The notes: generated by a model from the letters alone, not told the origin. A DNA stretch of 64,000 bases from Prionace glauca (GCA_037974335.1 CM075760.1:6817432-6881431); one strand, 5' to 3'. Numbered from the stretch's first letter, positions 43,471 to 54,880 are shown. Numbers and translations are program-made.

Positions 43471-45115
43471 GGCAGGGAACAGGCTACAGATAAATTAAAG
43501 AGAAACCGTTTGTGTCCAGAACATTGTGAACATCCTTTTACTCTGGTTCTCTTTGATCCTCAAGTTATGTTCTGCTTTTTAAAAACATGTTCTGTTTCAT
43601 TAATGAACTTTTATCAGTAAAGCTATTTGACTTTTCTGGTCTTTTCCTGATGAGATTGATGCAGTTTAGGGAAAGTGGGTGAGAGGGGTTGGCAGGCTCT
43701 TTAACAGAAAGTGACTCCCTCTCATTGGCAAAGGAGCGAGAGGGGGAGATGAGATTTTATTTTTGACACAGTGATGTTCGAAAATGGGGGTCAGGGAGTC
43801 AATTAACCCTTTCTCCCCTTTTCCCAAACTCTGAAATGATTCCCAGTGATAACCCTTGTTAGTGACAGTGGTTAGATTTTATTCAGTATCAATAAGAGTT
43901 GACACAGTCTAATGTCTGAGCAGTGGTATCAAAGTGCAGCAGCATTACCATTACACTCTGGGTAGAAGCACCATCTCCATGGAAATGCTCCCTGCTCTGC
44001 CACAGATGCCACGGCACCAGGCAATGCAAAATGTAAAACTCCGACAAATCTCTGTGCTCAGGGAATCCCTTCCTGTACTTTTTTACATCACAAAGTCTAT
44101 GGAAACTGATCTAAACCTATCATTACCCAGCTAATATTTGAACAGACCAATTACAAAACCTGTCATTGAACCATCTGTACCTGCACAAGCCACATCAACT
44201 TCTTAAACAATTGTCTTCCCCACGCTCTGTCCCTGATACAGGGAGTCAGCATTCCCGTGCCAAGCAGTGAAAACATGGTGGCCTTGACACCCAGGTGTCA
44301 TCTAGGATTCAAGGCACTTTTGTTTTCTCTGTCCTCGGGGACCTGTTTATCTCCCTGGTTCCACACAGCAAGTTCTCAGCTCTGCCAGATTTCTGCTGAA
44401 GTTTTGTCTCTTTTACACCTTCCGGATCAATAAAACATTTGGTCAGTGAAGACCCAAACCACAATTTCCACAGTTAACAGGTGACACCTGTTAACCATCC
44501 TTATCCAGACCGTAATCACAACAGGAATAAAAACAGGAGAAGTGTAACAATCACATTCAAAATCAAGGCACAGCCAGTCAGAGAATTTCATTTAATGTTC
44601 ACTAATTAGCAAGTAAACCTGAAGTCCCAGGATTCTTACGGTTCACACCTTGAGGGGGAGGAGAACTCTCTCTGACCCCTCACTCAATTTCACTCTGTTA
44701 TTTTCCAGTTCTGTTCTGGCCCCGCTTGGGGTAACATCTACTCAATCTTCTCCTGAAGGAGCGCTGTGAGTTCTAGGTACATAAGGACAGATGTTTCAAG
44801 CAACAGATCAAGTATGGATGTAAAAGATTCTCCAGCTCTCTCTTTACCCCTATCCAATTTGTGGACAGCTCTTAACAGTATTATTTCTCCCAACCCCTTA
44901 ATTGTCCCAATCTATAATATTATCCATTTTACTTTAATTTTCCTCATTTTATGAGCATGTGCTTTGCGTTTAATTGAATCCTGATTGTTTTGAACTCAGT
45001 TTCTCTCTGGAGTGTGTGTCAGTGCCTTGATGGTGTCACAATGTTGTCTCAATCCCCTGGCCACATTAATCATTTCATCCCCTGCTGTGTCTCAAGTAGC
45101 TGTGTGTGTTTGAGA
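43471..45115. other. anonymous intergenic DNA
   Basis: About 1.6 kb with no supported gene or repeat family. Open frames are short and unlike known proteins. Confidence 0.4.
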
Positions 45116-46079
45116 CCCGCTCTTCACTCCATCTCACCACGAATTTAGGCTTGCTATTTTTCACATGTAACAAATCAGACCTGCACACTCACTCCCGTAT
45201 CCCAATGAACTGATCAAAGTATGACTGTCTTTCTTATCTCCTCCTGTTATGGTGCTGATATTTCATGTAGTGGCCAAGCTTTCAAGTGTAGATTTCTTTA
45301 AAACAAAGTTGCTGGACAAGGATGTAAATATCTCCCAAAGAAAGCGATCAACTTACTCATCACATCGACACATTCCAGACTTTCACTAGAATGTAGGTGG
45401 ACACCAGATTGATATATTCCATTCAACCACATCCAAGGGCAGTTATTTCAATTCCCTTATTGTCCTGTTGTGATGTATTTCTTCCAACTAATCACAGGAG
45501 ACCCAGGGACAGGTTACAATAGTTTATTCATGATTCACACCTGGAGGAAACTACCCCCGAGAAAGCTCTGGAAGAGCACCCTCCTGTGATACAGCTCAAA
45601 GTCACAGCTCTCTAATAATCAGTGATATCACCCAAATACAACTCTCAGCACCAAGTCACAGATACAGACAGCTGACACAGTTATTCAATGCCATGAGAAA
45701 TGCAACAGTTGTGAGGAAGAATATTTTGATGCAGCGAATGGTAATAACCTGGAACTCACTGCCTAGGAGGGTGGAGGAAGTGGAGACAATAAACAATTAT
45801 AAGGGAAATTGGATGGGCATTTGGGGGTGTTTCAAACAGAAATGCTAACTAAATATCTGTGAACTTCCTAACATCTTGTTACTCTGTGATTCTTGTGAAA
45901 TTTGAAACCAGTTATTCACAAGACTTAAAGAGAATCAGCCCACTGGAGGCTGAAACCGGCCAGTCCAACAGAAAGAAACCCTCTGACCCTCCCCATTGAT
46001 CAGCTGTGAGAATGAACAAAATACAGTTCTGGATGTAATTGAGAGCAGAAGCAATAACAACAGAATCTAACCCCTGGAA
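45116..46079 (-). repeat. 3' flank of duplicated unit 1
   Basis: Words such as AATTTAGGCTTGCTATTTTT, TTATGGTGCTGATATTTCAT and CACATTCCAGACTTTC recur in order at 52385-52740, and part at 59390-59560. A LINE 3' end at 45705-45880 (plus) is shared with 52990-53160 and 59770-59895. In this copy about 240 bases of other DNA (45469-45708) replace the LINE's upstream part. Confidence 0.75.
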
Positions 46080-46922
46080 TCACTCATGAACCTGTTGGTG
46101 TCTCAGCAGCTGGGATGAAACTCTGAATCCTTTCCCACACTGAGAACAGGTGAATGGCTTCTCCCCAGTGTGAACTCGCTGGTGTGTCTGCAGATTAGAT
46201 GACTGATTGAATTCCCTCCCACACTGACAGCAGGTGAATGGTTTCTCTCCAGTGTGAACTCGCTGGTGCCTCTGCAGGGTGGATGACAGAGTAAATCGCT
46301 TCCCACACTGAGAGCATATGAACGGTTTCCTCCCAGTGTGAACCTGCTGGTGTATCTGCAGATTGGATGACTGACTGAATCCCTTCCCACACTGAAAGCA
46401 GGTGAAAGGTTTCTCCCCAGTGTGAACTCGCTGGTGTCTCTGCAGGGTGGATGACTGAGTGAATCCCTTCCCACACTGACAGCAGATGAAGGGCCTCTCC
46501 CCAGTGTGAACTCTCTGGTGTGACCGCAAGCTGGATAAGTCAGTGAATCCGTCACCACACTGAGAGCAGGTGAATGGCCTCTCCCCAGTGTGAACTCGCT
46601 CATGTGTTTGCAGCTGGGATAACCGAGTGAATCCCTTCCCACATTGAGAGCAGACGAATGGTTTCTCCCCAGTGTGAACCTGCTGGTGTCTCCACAGAGC
46701 GGATGCCTGAGTGAATCCCTCCCCACACTGAGAGCAGGTGAATGGCCTTTCCCCAGTGTGAACTCGCTGGTGTTGCTGTAGGATGGATAACCGAGAGAAT
46801 CCCTCCCCACACTGAGAGCAGATGAATGGCCTCTCCCCAGTGTGACTGCGCCGATGAGCTTCCAGCTGAGATGGAGTTCGATATCTCTTCTCACACTCCA
46901 CACATTTCCATGGTTTCTCCAT
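46080..46922 (-). CDS. C2H2 zinc finger protein, 10 fingers
   Basis: ATG 46922 (ACTATGG) opens MEKPWKC. The 280-residue protein has ten fingers with all zinc ligands, mostly of the CSQCGKGF type, ending HQQVHE then stop. Finger 1 is CVECEKRYRTPSQ, matching the first fingers of the 54.0 and 61.9 kb genes (GYRAPSE). The last-exon acceptor (TTATTTTACAG) puts the exon start at 47254, and the promoter is at 48.0-48.4 kb. This is unit 1 of three related minus-strand units. No effector domain. Target unknown. Confidence 0.93.
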   Translation of the reverse strand: MEKPWKCVECEKRYRTPSQLEAHRRSHTGERPFICSQCGEGFSRLSILQQHQRVHTGERPFTCSQCGEGFTQASALWRHQQVHTGEKPFVCSQCGKGFTRLSQLQTHERVHTGERPFTCSQCGDGFTDLSSLRSHQRVHTGERPFICCQCGKGFTQSSTLQRHQRVHTGEKPFTCFQCGKGFSQSSNLQIHQQVHTGRKPFICSQCGKRFTLSSTLQRHQRVHTGEKPFTCCQCGREFNQSSNLQTHQRVHTGEKPFTCSQCGKGFRVSSQLLRHQQVHE

Positions 46923-47254
46923 AGTGCAGATGCCCTTGCCGCTCTTTTAGGTGCACAATCAGTGGAAGCTTTGTCCACAACATTAGTACACACTCTCCCT
47001 GATGTGAATGGTGTGATATTTATTCAGGCTCCATAACTGCTTAAAGCTCTTTAGTCAGTGCAGTGGAACACTTTAATTTGAGTGTAGGAGCTTTTCCAGT
47101 CACACTGATGTTTGACATCTTTTCAAATCAACACATGGACAAACATTTCTCCTTCTAGATTGAAAGGCCAATGATATCCAGCTCCCAAGGAATACGACTG
47201 TCAGATCTAGATGTGTTGCTTGAGATATTAGCCTGTGATTCCTCTTTCAATATC
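46923..47254 (-). other. last-exon leader of the 10-finger gene
   Basis: Exon start GATATTGAAAGAGGAATCAC, nearly the same as at 62274. It contains the relic upstream finger with frame breaks. Untranslated. Confidence 0.6.
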
Positions 47255-47411
47255 CTGTAAAATAAGTTTATTAAAGCCATCACTTTTGGAACAGAATAGA
47301 AATTCAGAAGACACAATTCCAGTTTCTATGGAGTATTATTTCCTCTCTCATTCCCCAAAAGCTATAAATCCCCATCCCACACACTCTCCCTCCATTTTCA
47401 TCCTGCTGTAT

Positions 47412-47490
47412 CTAATATTCACACTCCCAATTTTCCTGAAGGTGCTGATTGAGGCTGATTGACAGACCCATGCTCACTGCTTCCTGTCCA
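47412..47490 (-). promoter_or_regulatory. conserved leader block with a short ORF
   Basis: Minus strand: GGACAGGAAGCAGTGAGCAT opens MGLSISLNQHLQENWECEY at 47471-47412, TAG stop. Same length as the plus-strand copy at 40447. Confidence 0.55.
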
Positions 47491-47499
47491 GTACACAGA

Positions 47500-47900
47500 A
47501 ATTATAAGAAATCGGAAATGCAGTTGGCCTTTCAGCCCATTGAACTGCCTCAACCATTGATTGAGAATTGGCCAATCTACCTCAGCACCATTTCCCATAC
47601 TATCCCCCAGATGGCTTGATGCCTCAACATCTTCTATATCTCAAAACTTATCAATCTCTGGCTTGAAATTTCTTGATGACTGAGGCTCCACAGTTCTTTG
47701 GAGTAGCATAATTTCAAAACTACACCATATACTTGGGTGAGGAAATCCCTCCTCATCTTAACTTTCTTTCCGCTTTCCTACATGTTCCCAATAACGCTTG
47801 ATTCGTTTACCAATCAAAAATCAGTCTAACTCACCCTGGGGTATATTCAATGACTCTCAGCCTCCACTGATCCCTGTGGAAGAGAAATCCAAATGCTAAT
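47500..47900 (-). mobile_element. LINE 3' fragment in the leader intron
   Basis: Antisense tail (AATCGGAAATGCAGTTGGCC) and decayed C-terminal codons. A homologous fragment is at the same place in the next unit (54535-54880), so the insertion predates that duplication. Confidence 0.6.
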
Positions 47901-47984
47901 GACTCTGATACGCAAGAGATTAATGCCTGGAAATATCTAAGGTAGCGACAGTACAATATTAATCTGTCTGAAACTCAATCTTCA

Positions 47985-48420
47985 TTCAGAGAGGAGCAGC
48001 AGTTTAGCGGGGCAACAATGGAGGAAGCTCCAAACAGCCATGCCCACAAGTCCGAATTCTGATTGGTTGGAGGACCAGCGCCCATCCGGTCTTCCACACG
48101 TTGTCATTGGTCAATGTCTCGCATGTAGACAATGGGGGGACGGAACCCGAACTCACGTGGGGGTGGGCGGGGCTTTGACCGCCAGCCGCGCTGAGCTGAT
48201 GTCCAATCCGCAGTGTTTTGTTTCTGTAACCAGTGATCTTGCTGCCACTGTGTGCTGTGAACGCCCTTCTGAGTCATCGTGACGGCACAATGGAGCCCTG
48301 CCTAAATCAGCCAATAGCAATCACTCTGCTCAGCGGTGACGTCTCCGTGAACCGGCGCGCTTACCCGGGAGCCCCGCCCCCACCCATTGTTCCCCAGTCT
48401 GTACATTCCACACATTGTTA
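47985..48420. promoter_or_regulatory. CpG-rich promoter, probably bidirectional
   Basis: CTGATTGGTTGGAGGACCAG at about 48058 is the shared CCAAT module, followed by ATTGGTCAATG, CRE-like TGACGGCA (48280) and GTGACGTC (48336), and AGCCAATAGCAATCA. It drives the 46.9 kb gene on the minus strand. On the plus side the leader continues to 48793-48830, but no plus-strand finger exon follows nearby. Confidence 0.65.
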
Positions 48421-48424
48421 GTCC

Positions 48425-48792
48425 GGTTTCTGCGCTGATAGCCAAGTTCCGCACACATGAGAACGGCCTCAACTGGGATCTTGGGATCATGTCACACTAT
48501 CTGTAACCTCCATGATTTGCCTGGGCTTGCAAAATCTCACTAACTGGCCTGGCTGGAGACAATACACATCTCTTTAATCTGTGCTTAATCCTCTCCCCAC
48601 TCACATTGTCTGTACCTTTAAGACTTGATTACCTATAAAGACTTGCACTCCAACCATTATTTTGTAAAGTGAGCTTGTGTCTTTATATGCCCTGTTTGTG
48701 AACTGAAATCCCACTCACGTGATGAAGGAGCAGCACTCCGAAAACTAGTGGCTTTTGCGACTTTAACCTGGTGTTGTGAGACTTCTTACTGT
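48425..48792 (+). mobile_element. Penelope-like element 3' fragment
   Basis: It begins with codons LIAKFRTHENGLNWDLGIMS then HYL and a stop, the C-terminus of a GIY-YIG endonuclease domain as in Penelope-like elements. Its 3' UTR ends GACTTTAACCTGGTGTTGTG, AGACTTCTTACTGT. It sits between a promoter and the conserved leader block. Confidence 0.7.
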
Positions 48793-48850
48793 GTCCAGGA
48801 CAGGAAGCAGTGAGCATGGATCTGTCAATACATAGAACAGGGCAGGGGCT
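48793..48850 (+). promoter_or_regulatory. orphan leader block
   Basis: GTCCAGGACAGGAAGCAGTG then AGCATGGATCTGTCAAT matches the other leader copies, but the sequence diverges right after. It marks the lost plus-strand partner of the 46.9 kb gene. Confidence 0.55.
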
Positions 48851-48954
48851 TGATCTGCAGAGAGCCAGCATTGAATCAGTGGACTGACGGCCCCATTCCA
48901 AGTCCTGATGTCTGACTGATCAAAAGAGAGAAATTTCAGCTGCTCCAGTCTCTC

Positions 48955-49300
48955 CAACTAACTGAATTGCCTCATCATAGAATTGTACAATGCAGAAAAG
49001 GCCCTTCAGCCCATTGAGTCTGCACCAACATGCAAGAAACACTTGACTTCCTACCTAATCCCATTTGCCAGCATCTGGCCCATAGCCTTAAATGTTTTGA
49101 CTTGCCAAGTGCTGATTCAGGTACTTCTTAAGGATGTGAGATGCCATTCTTGCAAATCTCTTCACCCTCTCTAAGAACGTCACATCTTTCCTAAGTCTGG
49201 GGCCGATATATAGGGTTCCATTCCCAAGGGATTGAACAGAAGGGAGATTATGTTCAACTTGATTAGAAGCGTGATTATAATACACTGGGAATGCTGTCAA
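48955..49300 (-). mobile_element. LINE 3' fragment
   Basis: Antisense tail (CATAGAATTGTACAATGCAG, CCCTTCAGCCCATTGAGTC) and a short RKDVTFLERVKRFARM piece. Internal sequence is lost. Confidence 0.6.
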
Positions 49301-49317
49301 CAGTTGTGATCTCCATT

Positions 49318-49620
49318 TAGAATCATAGAATTCCTCCAGTGCAGAAGGAGACCATTCAGCCCATTGAGTCTGTACTGACTCTCTGAAAGTTCATCAGAGC
49401 CAGGTCTACTCCACCCTATCCTTGTCACCCCATAGCTACCATATTTACCATAGCTAATCTACCTAATCTGCACATCAATGGACTGTGGGAGGAAACCGGA
49501 GCACCTGGAACAAGCTCATGCAGACTCAAGGGAAATGTGCAATCAAATGGAGATCACAGATAGTCACCCAAGGCCAGAATCAAACCTGTCTTCCTGGATT
49601 TGTGAGGCAGCAGTGTTGAA
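49318..49620 (-). mobile_element. full-length SINE, minus strand
   Basis: About 300 bp from the tail (ATCATAGAATTCCTCCAGTG) through ACTGTGGGAGGAAACCGGAG to the tRNA-like head near 49620. It serves as the reference for the SINE split by the LINE at 23.4-26.1 kb. Confidence 0.7.
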
Positions 49621-50015
49621 ATAAAGGCACTGGAGAAGGGGCAAAAGAAAGTCACACGAGTAATCCCAGAACTGAGAGCATTTAACCCTCAGGGAAGGCT
49701 GGGGCTGCTGACTGTTACAAAGATACTATCAGTTTAAAAAAAGTTTTATTTTTTTTCATCTGTTACCTTGTTCCAATTTGGCTGTACACTGCCCAATTAT
49801 GGAACCCAAATTGTCCTTTTAAAACGTTTGAATTTGGAGAGAAATAACTATCAAGCAAAGACTCAGACACCAAATCAGTCAATTGTATCGAAGTTTACTG
49901 ATCATATGCAACTTTTAAAAATTGATTGGGTCAAGTTTACTCATCAATGAAACTCTACCAACTCCAAGTCAATAATCGATCCAAGAGAAGTGGGTGACAA
50001 TGTGAAATTCTGGGG
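49621..50015. other. anonymous intergenic DNA with LINE-like traces
   Basis: 49630-49720 has a faint plus-strand CR1-like stretch (CTGAGAGCATTTAACCCTCA). The rest shows nothing. Confidence 0.35.
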
Positions 50016-50017
50016 CT

Positions 50018-50545
50018 CATGATGTGGAGATGTCAGCGTTGGACTGGGGTAAACACAGTAAGAAGTCTCACAACACCAGGTTAAAGTCCAACAGGTTTAT
50101 TTGGTAGCAAAAACCAGTAGTTTTCAGGTTGCTTGCTGCCCCTTCGTCAGGTGAGTGGGAGTTCTATTCGCAAACAGGGCATATAAAGACACAAACTCAG
50201 TTTACAAAATAATGATTGGAATGTGAGTTTTTACAGGTAATCATGACTTAAAGGTACAGACAATGTGAGTGGAGAGAGCGTTAAGCGCAGGTTAAAGGGA
50301 TGTGTATTGTCTCCAGACAGGAAAGTTAATGAGATTTTGCAAGCCCAAGCAAGTTATGGAGGTTACAGATAATATGACATGAATCTAAGGTCCCAGTTGA
50401 GGCCGTCCTCGCGTGTGTGGAACTTGGCTATCAAGCTCTGCTCAGCAACACTATACTGTCGTGTGTTGTGAAGGCTGCCTTGGAGAACGCTTACCCGAAG
50501 ATCAGAGACTGAATGCCCATGACCAAATGGCCGTCATCCTGGGGC
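50018..50545 (-). mobile_element. Penelope-like element 3' part with GIY-YIG end
   Basis: On the minus strand, codons read GHSVSDLRVSVLQGSLHNT, then EQSLIAKFHTREDGLNWDL and MSYYL with a stop at about 50369. This is the end of the GIY-YIG domain. The 3' UTR ends at GATGTGGAGATGTCAGCGTT. The reverse transcriptase part is missing. Confidence 0.75.
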
Positions 50546-50654
50546 TGACAGAGAAACAGTCACTACCTCTGAGGAGCATGGACGGCACCTTCCTGGGGTT
50601 TTGAATAGCAGGGACCTCATCACTGAACCATTCCCAGGACTAACTACTCATCTG

Positions 50655-52400
50655 ATTTTTTTATTTATTCATGGGAAATGGGCATCGCTGGCTGGCCAGA
50701 ATTTATTGCCCATCCTTAGTTGCCCTTGAGAAGGTGGTGGTGAGCTGTCTTCTTGAATGACATGTACTGTGGGTTGACCCACAATGCCATTAGAAGGGAA
50801 TTCCAGGATCTTGACCCAGCGACGGCGAAGAAACAGCGATATATTTCCAAGTCAGGATGGTGAGTGACTTGGAGGGGAACTCGCAAGTGGTGGTGTTCCC
50901 ATTTATTTGCTGCCTTGTCCTTCTAGATGGAAGTGGTCATGGATCTGAAAGGTGCTGTCTGAGGATTTTTGGTGAATTGCTGCAGTGAAGATAGTAAACA
51001 CTGTTGCAACTGTGTGCAGTGGTGAAGGGAATGGATGATTGTAGCTGTGGTGCCTGTTAATGGGCTGCACAATGGTGCAGTGGTTAGCACCGCTGCTTCA
51101 CAGCTGCAGGGCCTGGGTTCAATTCCCAGCTTGGGTCACTGTCTGTGTGGAGCTTGCACATTCTCCCCATGTCTACATGGGTTTCCTCCGGGTGCTCCAG
51201 TTTCCTCCCACATTCTGAAAGACGTGTTGGTTAGGTGCATTGACCCGATCAGAGGCCAGACTGTGGTGATTAGGGGAATTTCACAGCAACTCATGCAGCG
51301 TTAATGTAAACCTTACTTGCGACTAATAAATAAACTTTAAGACTGTAAAAGTGGAGAATATTCCATCACACAACTGACTTGTGCCTTTTAGATGGTGTAT
51401 AGGCTCTGTGGTGTCGGGAGATGAGTTATTCACTGCAGTACTCCTAGATCTGACCTGCTCTTGCAGGCACTGTGTTAATGTGGTGAGTCCAGTTGAGTTT
51501 CTGGTCAGTGGTAACCCCAAGGATGTTGACAGTGGGGGATTCAGTGGTGGTTACACCATTGAATGACAAGAAGCAGTGATTAGATTGTCTCTTATTGGTG
51601 ATAGTCAGTGCCTGCCATTAAATGTTACTTGTCAGCCCAAGCCTGAATACTGTCCAGATCATGTTGAATTTGAACATGGACTGATTCGGTGCCTGAGGGG
51701 TCATGAATGGTGCTGAACATTGTGCAATCATTGGGGAACATCCCCACTTCCAACCTTATGATAGATGAAAAGTCATTGACAACGCAGCTGAAATGGTTGG
51801 ACTTAGAACACTACCCCGAGGGATTCATGCAGAGATGTCCTGGAGCTGAGATGACTGACACTCCAAAACCACAATCTTCCTATGTACCAGGTATAACTCC
51901 ACCCAGTGGACAATTTACCTCCTATACCCCATTGATTCCAGTTTCACTGGGGCTCCTTAATGCCGCACTCGATCACATAACCAAGGCTGTAATGAGATTA
52001 GGAGTTGATCCTTGTGAAACCCAAACTGGGAGTCACTGAGCAGGTTATTGCTGAGCAGGTGCTGCTTGATAGCAATATTGATAACCCCTTCCATCACTTT
52101 ACTGATGATCGTGAATAGACTGGGCAGTATTTGGTTGGGTTGGATTTGTCCTACTTTTTGTGTACAGGGAAATTTTCCACATTGCCAGGTAGATGCAGGT
52201 GCTGCAATTGTACTGGAAGAGCTTGGCTATGGAACCGGCAATTGTGGAGCACAAGTCTGGAATGTTATCAGGGCCCATTGCCTTAGCAATATCCACTGCC
52301 TCCAACTGTTTCTTGATATCATGTGGAGTGAATTGACTTGGCTGGAGACTGGAATCAGAGATGTTGGGGATCACTGGGACCTGCTCTTCACTCCAATGCA
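50655..52400 (-). mobile_element. old LINE of another clade, broken by a SINE
   Basis: Minus-strand pieces include KKQLEAVDIAKAMGPDNIPD (RT start), IQHDLDSIQAWADK, SNHFSCVVNDFSS and, at the 3' end, VTHHPDLEIYRCFFAVAGS then RSWNSL. This order fits a Jockey-superfamily or similar LINE, clearly not the CR1 subfamilies nearby. There are many stops and frame breaks, and a SINE lies within it. Confidence 0.6.
51064..51345 (+). mobile_element. tRNA-headed SINE, nearly whole
   Basis: The head GGTGCAGTGGTTAGCACCGC and GGTTCAATTCCCAGCTTGGG carry A- and B-box-like words. The body is GTTTCCTCCGGGTGCTCCAG and the tail CTAATAAATAAACTTTAA. Inserted in the old LINE at 50655-52400. Confidence 0.75.
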
Positions 52401-53377
52401 CCATGAATTTAGGCTTGTGATTTTTCATGTGTAACAAATCATATCTGCACACTCACACCGTTATCCCGAAATCATCTCACACATTCTTAAATATCAAAGT
52501 GAGTGTCTATCTTTCTTATCTCCTGCTGTTATGGTGCTGATATTTCATGTAGTGGCCAGGTTTTCAAATGTGGATTTCTTTAAAACAAAGTTCATGGACA
52601 AGGATATAAGTATTTGAAGAGAAAGTGATCAATTTATTCATTCATCGACACATTCCAGACTTTCTCAAGAATGTAGTTGGATACCAGATTGATACATTCC
52701 ATTCAACCACATCCAAAGTGAATTAATTCCTTTATTGTCCAGGACAATATATTCATAATATCTTTAACAGAGAAATTCAATATTCCCATTTGATTTCAGG
52801 GATTAACATATTCTGTTTGCTCTTTATTGTCAATGTCAGGCTGGGGAAGTTCCCCTTGGAGCAAAGGAGGTTGAGGGGAGTTTTGATAGAGGTGGACAAG
52901 ATTCTGACAGGTTTAGATAAGGTGGACAAAGAAAAATTGTTCCCATTCGCTGATGGGACAAGAACGAGGGGGGACACAGATTTAAGGTTTTCGGTCAGAG
53001 ATATACGGGAGGATGTGAGGAAGAATATTTTGATGCAATGAATGGTAATGACCTGGAACTCGCTGCCTACGAGGGTCGAGGAAGTGGAAACACTAAACTA
53101 TTACAAAGGAAATTGGATAGGCATTTGGGAAGGTTTCAACAGAAATGCTGACTAAATATCTCTGACCTTCCTAACATCCTGTCACTATGTGATCCTTGTG
53201 AAATTTGAAACCAGGTATTCGCAACAAGACTCAAAGAGCATCAGCCCACTGGAGGCTGAGACCAGCCAATCCAGCAGAAAGAAACTCTCTCCATTGACCA
53301 ACTATGGGAATGAAGAAAATCCAGTCCTCGATGTAATTGAGAGCAGAAACAACAACAGCAGAATCCAACCCATTGAG
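52401..53377 (-). repeat. 3' flank of duplicated unit 2
   Basis: Colinear with 45116-46079. The LINE 3' part inside (52840-53160, plus strand; FPLEQRRLRG, KILTGLDKVDKEKLFPFADG) is fuller here. ATCAGCCCACTGGAGGCTGA and AACCCATTGAGTCACTTGTG lead into the finger gene. Confidence 0.75.
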
Positions 53378-54052
53378 TCACTTGTGAACTCGCTGGTGTG
53401 TCTCCAGGTTGGATAATTGAGTAAATCCCTTCCCACACTGAGAACAAGTGAATGGTCTCTCCCCTGTGTGAACTCGCTGGTGTGACTGCAGGGTGGATAA
53501 CTGAGTAAATCCCTTCCCACACTGAGAGCAGGTGAATGGTCTCTCCCCACTGTGAACTCGCTGGTGTGCTTGCAGGTTGGATAAATCTCTGAATCCCTTC
53601 CCACACTGAGAGCAGGTGAATGGCCTCTCCCCAGTGTGAACTCGCTGGTGTGTCTGCAGGCTAGATGAATGATTGAATGTCTTCCCACACTCAGAGCAGA
53701 TGAAAGGTCTCTCCCCAGAGTGAACTCGCTGGTGCGTCAGCAAGGTGGATAACTGAGTAAAACCCTTCCCACACTGAGAGCAGGTGAATGGCTTCACTCC
53801 AGTGTGAATTAGCTGGTGTTTCTGCAGGCTGGATAACTGAGTGAATCCCTTCGTACACTGAGAGCAGGTGAATGGCCTTTCCCCAGTGTGAACCCGCTGG
53901 TGTGACTGGAGGGTGGATAACCGAGTGAATCCTTTCCCACACCAAGAGCAGGTGAACGGTCTTTCTCCCGTATGAATGCGTTGATGAGCTTGCAGCTCTG
54001 ATGGGGCTCTGTATCCCTTCCCACAGTCCACACATATCCACGGTTTTTCCAT
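53378..54052 (-). CDS. C2H2 zinc finger protein, 8 fingers
   Basis: ATG 54052 opens MEKPWICVDC. Upstream the frame stays open to a GTG at 54235 and includes a degenerate finger (FQCTDCGKSFHHLHS), but no ATG lies there and a stop precedes it, so 54052 is chosen. The 224-residue protein has eight intact fingers of the [12 protein letters not shown] type, ending QRVHK then stop. Finger 2 has CSWCGKGF and finger 3 CSQCTKGF. Exon acceptor at 54376-54378. The first exon is at 55.23-55.37 kb, next to an unusual palindrome. Unit 2 of three. Confidence 0.9.
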   Translation of the reverse strand: MEKPWICVDCGKGYRAPSELQAHQRIHTGERPFTCSWCGKGFTRLSTLQSHQRVHTGERPFTCSQCTKGFTQLSSLQKHQLIHTGVKPFTCSQCGKGFTQLSTLLTHQRVHSGERPFICSECGKTFNHSSSLQTHQRVHTGERPFTCSQCGKGFRDLSNLQAHQRVHSGERPFTCSQCGKGFTQLSTLQSHQRVHTGERPFTCSQCGKGFTQLSNLETHQRVHK

Positions 54053-54375
54053 GTTTTGAGTCTCCTTGTATCCCTGAAGTTTGGACAACCCGTTGAAGCT
54101 GTGAAAACACGTGTGTGGTTTCTCCGCACTGTGAATGGATGTCGGGCTGTGTAAGTGGTGAAAGCTCTTTCCACAGTCAGTGCATTGGAATACTCTCACT
54201 CGGGCGTGTGTGTGACTCGGTGCTTTCCCATCCACACTAATGTTTAAAACTTTTTGAAGTTTACAGACCGGTCAAACATTTCTCCGATATTCACGTCCCA
54301 AGGAATTGAGTGATTTTGTTCAATGTGCACATCATGTCTGAGATTTCTGTCAATGATTTCTCCTCTTCCAATATC
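54053..54375 (-). other. last-exon leader with a nearly open relic finger
   Basis: In this copy the upstream finger remnant (VFQCTDCGKSFHHLHS) is still in frame with the main ORF over 61 codons, but only a GTG could start it. It shows the ancestral protein began earlier. Confidence 0.6.
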
Positions 54376-54441
54376 CTGTAAAAACAATTTTAAAAATATC
54401 TCACTGTCAGTACAGAATAGAAATTCAAAACAGACAAGTTT

Positions 54442-54535
54442 CTATGGAATGTGCTCTCCTCTCTCATTTCCCAAGAGCTGTAAATTCAGGCTGATTGACA
54501 GATCCATGCTCACTGCTTCCTGTCCCGGACACAGG
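54442..54535 (-). promoter_or_regulatory. leader block, internally deleted
   Basis: Minus strand: GGACAGGAAGCAGTGAGCAT opens MDLSISLNLQLLGNERGEHI and ends shortly after. A deletion joins the start of the block to its far end, unlike the other copies. Confidence 0.5.
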
Positions 54536-54880
54536 TCTGAAGAAATAGGAGCTGCAGTTGACTATTCGGCCCATCGAGCCTGCTGAACCATTCAATGAGC
54601 TCACTGGCCGATTTACCTTTGCCAGATTAACCCCCATATTTCTTGATATCTTCAATATCTAGAAACCTATTTAATCCTCTACTAGACTTTGGATCTAGTG
54701 TAGAGAATGCCAAAACTTCACCACATCCTTAAGTGAAGAAATCCCTCCTCATCTTAAATTTCTCTCCTTCTTTCCCATAACTCTTGACTCCCTTGTCCCC
54801 TCAATGATATATTCAATGATCTTCAGCCTTCATTGGTCCCTAAGGAAGAGAAACCCAGACAGTACAAAATTCTGATCGAA
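54536..54880 (-). mobile_element. LINE 3' fragment
   Basis: Antisense tail (AGAAATAGGAGCTGCAGTTG, CGGCCCATCGAGCCTGC) and decayed C-terminus, homologous and syntenic to 47500-47900. Confidence 0.6.

Noticed and set aside
46103-46993. 296-codon frame overlapping the 10-finger gene (and similar shadows at 61128-62009, 8335-8883 and 28773-29306)
   Set aside because: Second-frame readings of finger arrays give periodic words such as [19 protein letters not shown]. They mirror the real fingers and have no independent start or motif.
52048-52434. 128-codon plus-strand frame
   Set aside because: It is the antisense of an old LINE whose minus-strand words (AVDIAKAMGPDNIP) are recognisable.
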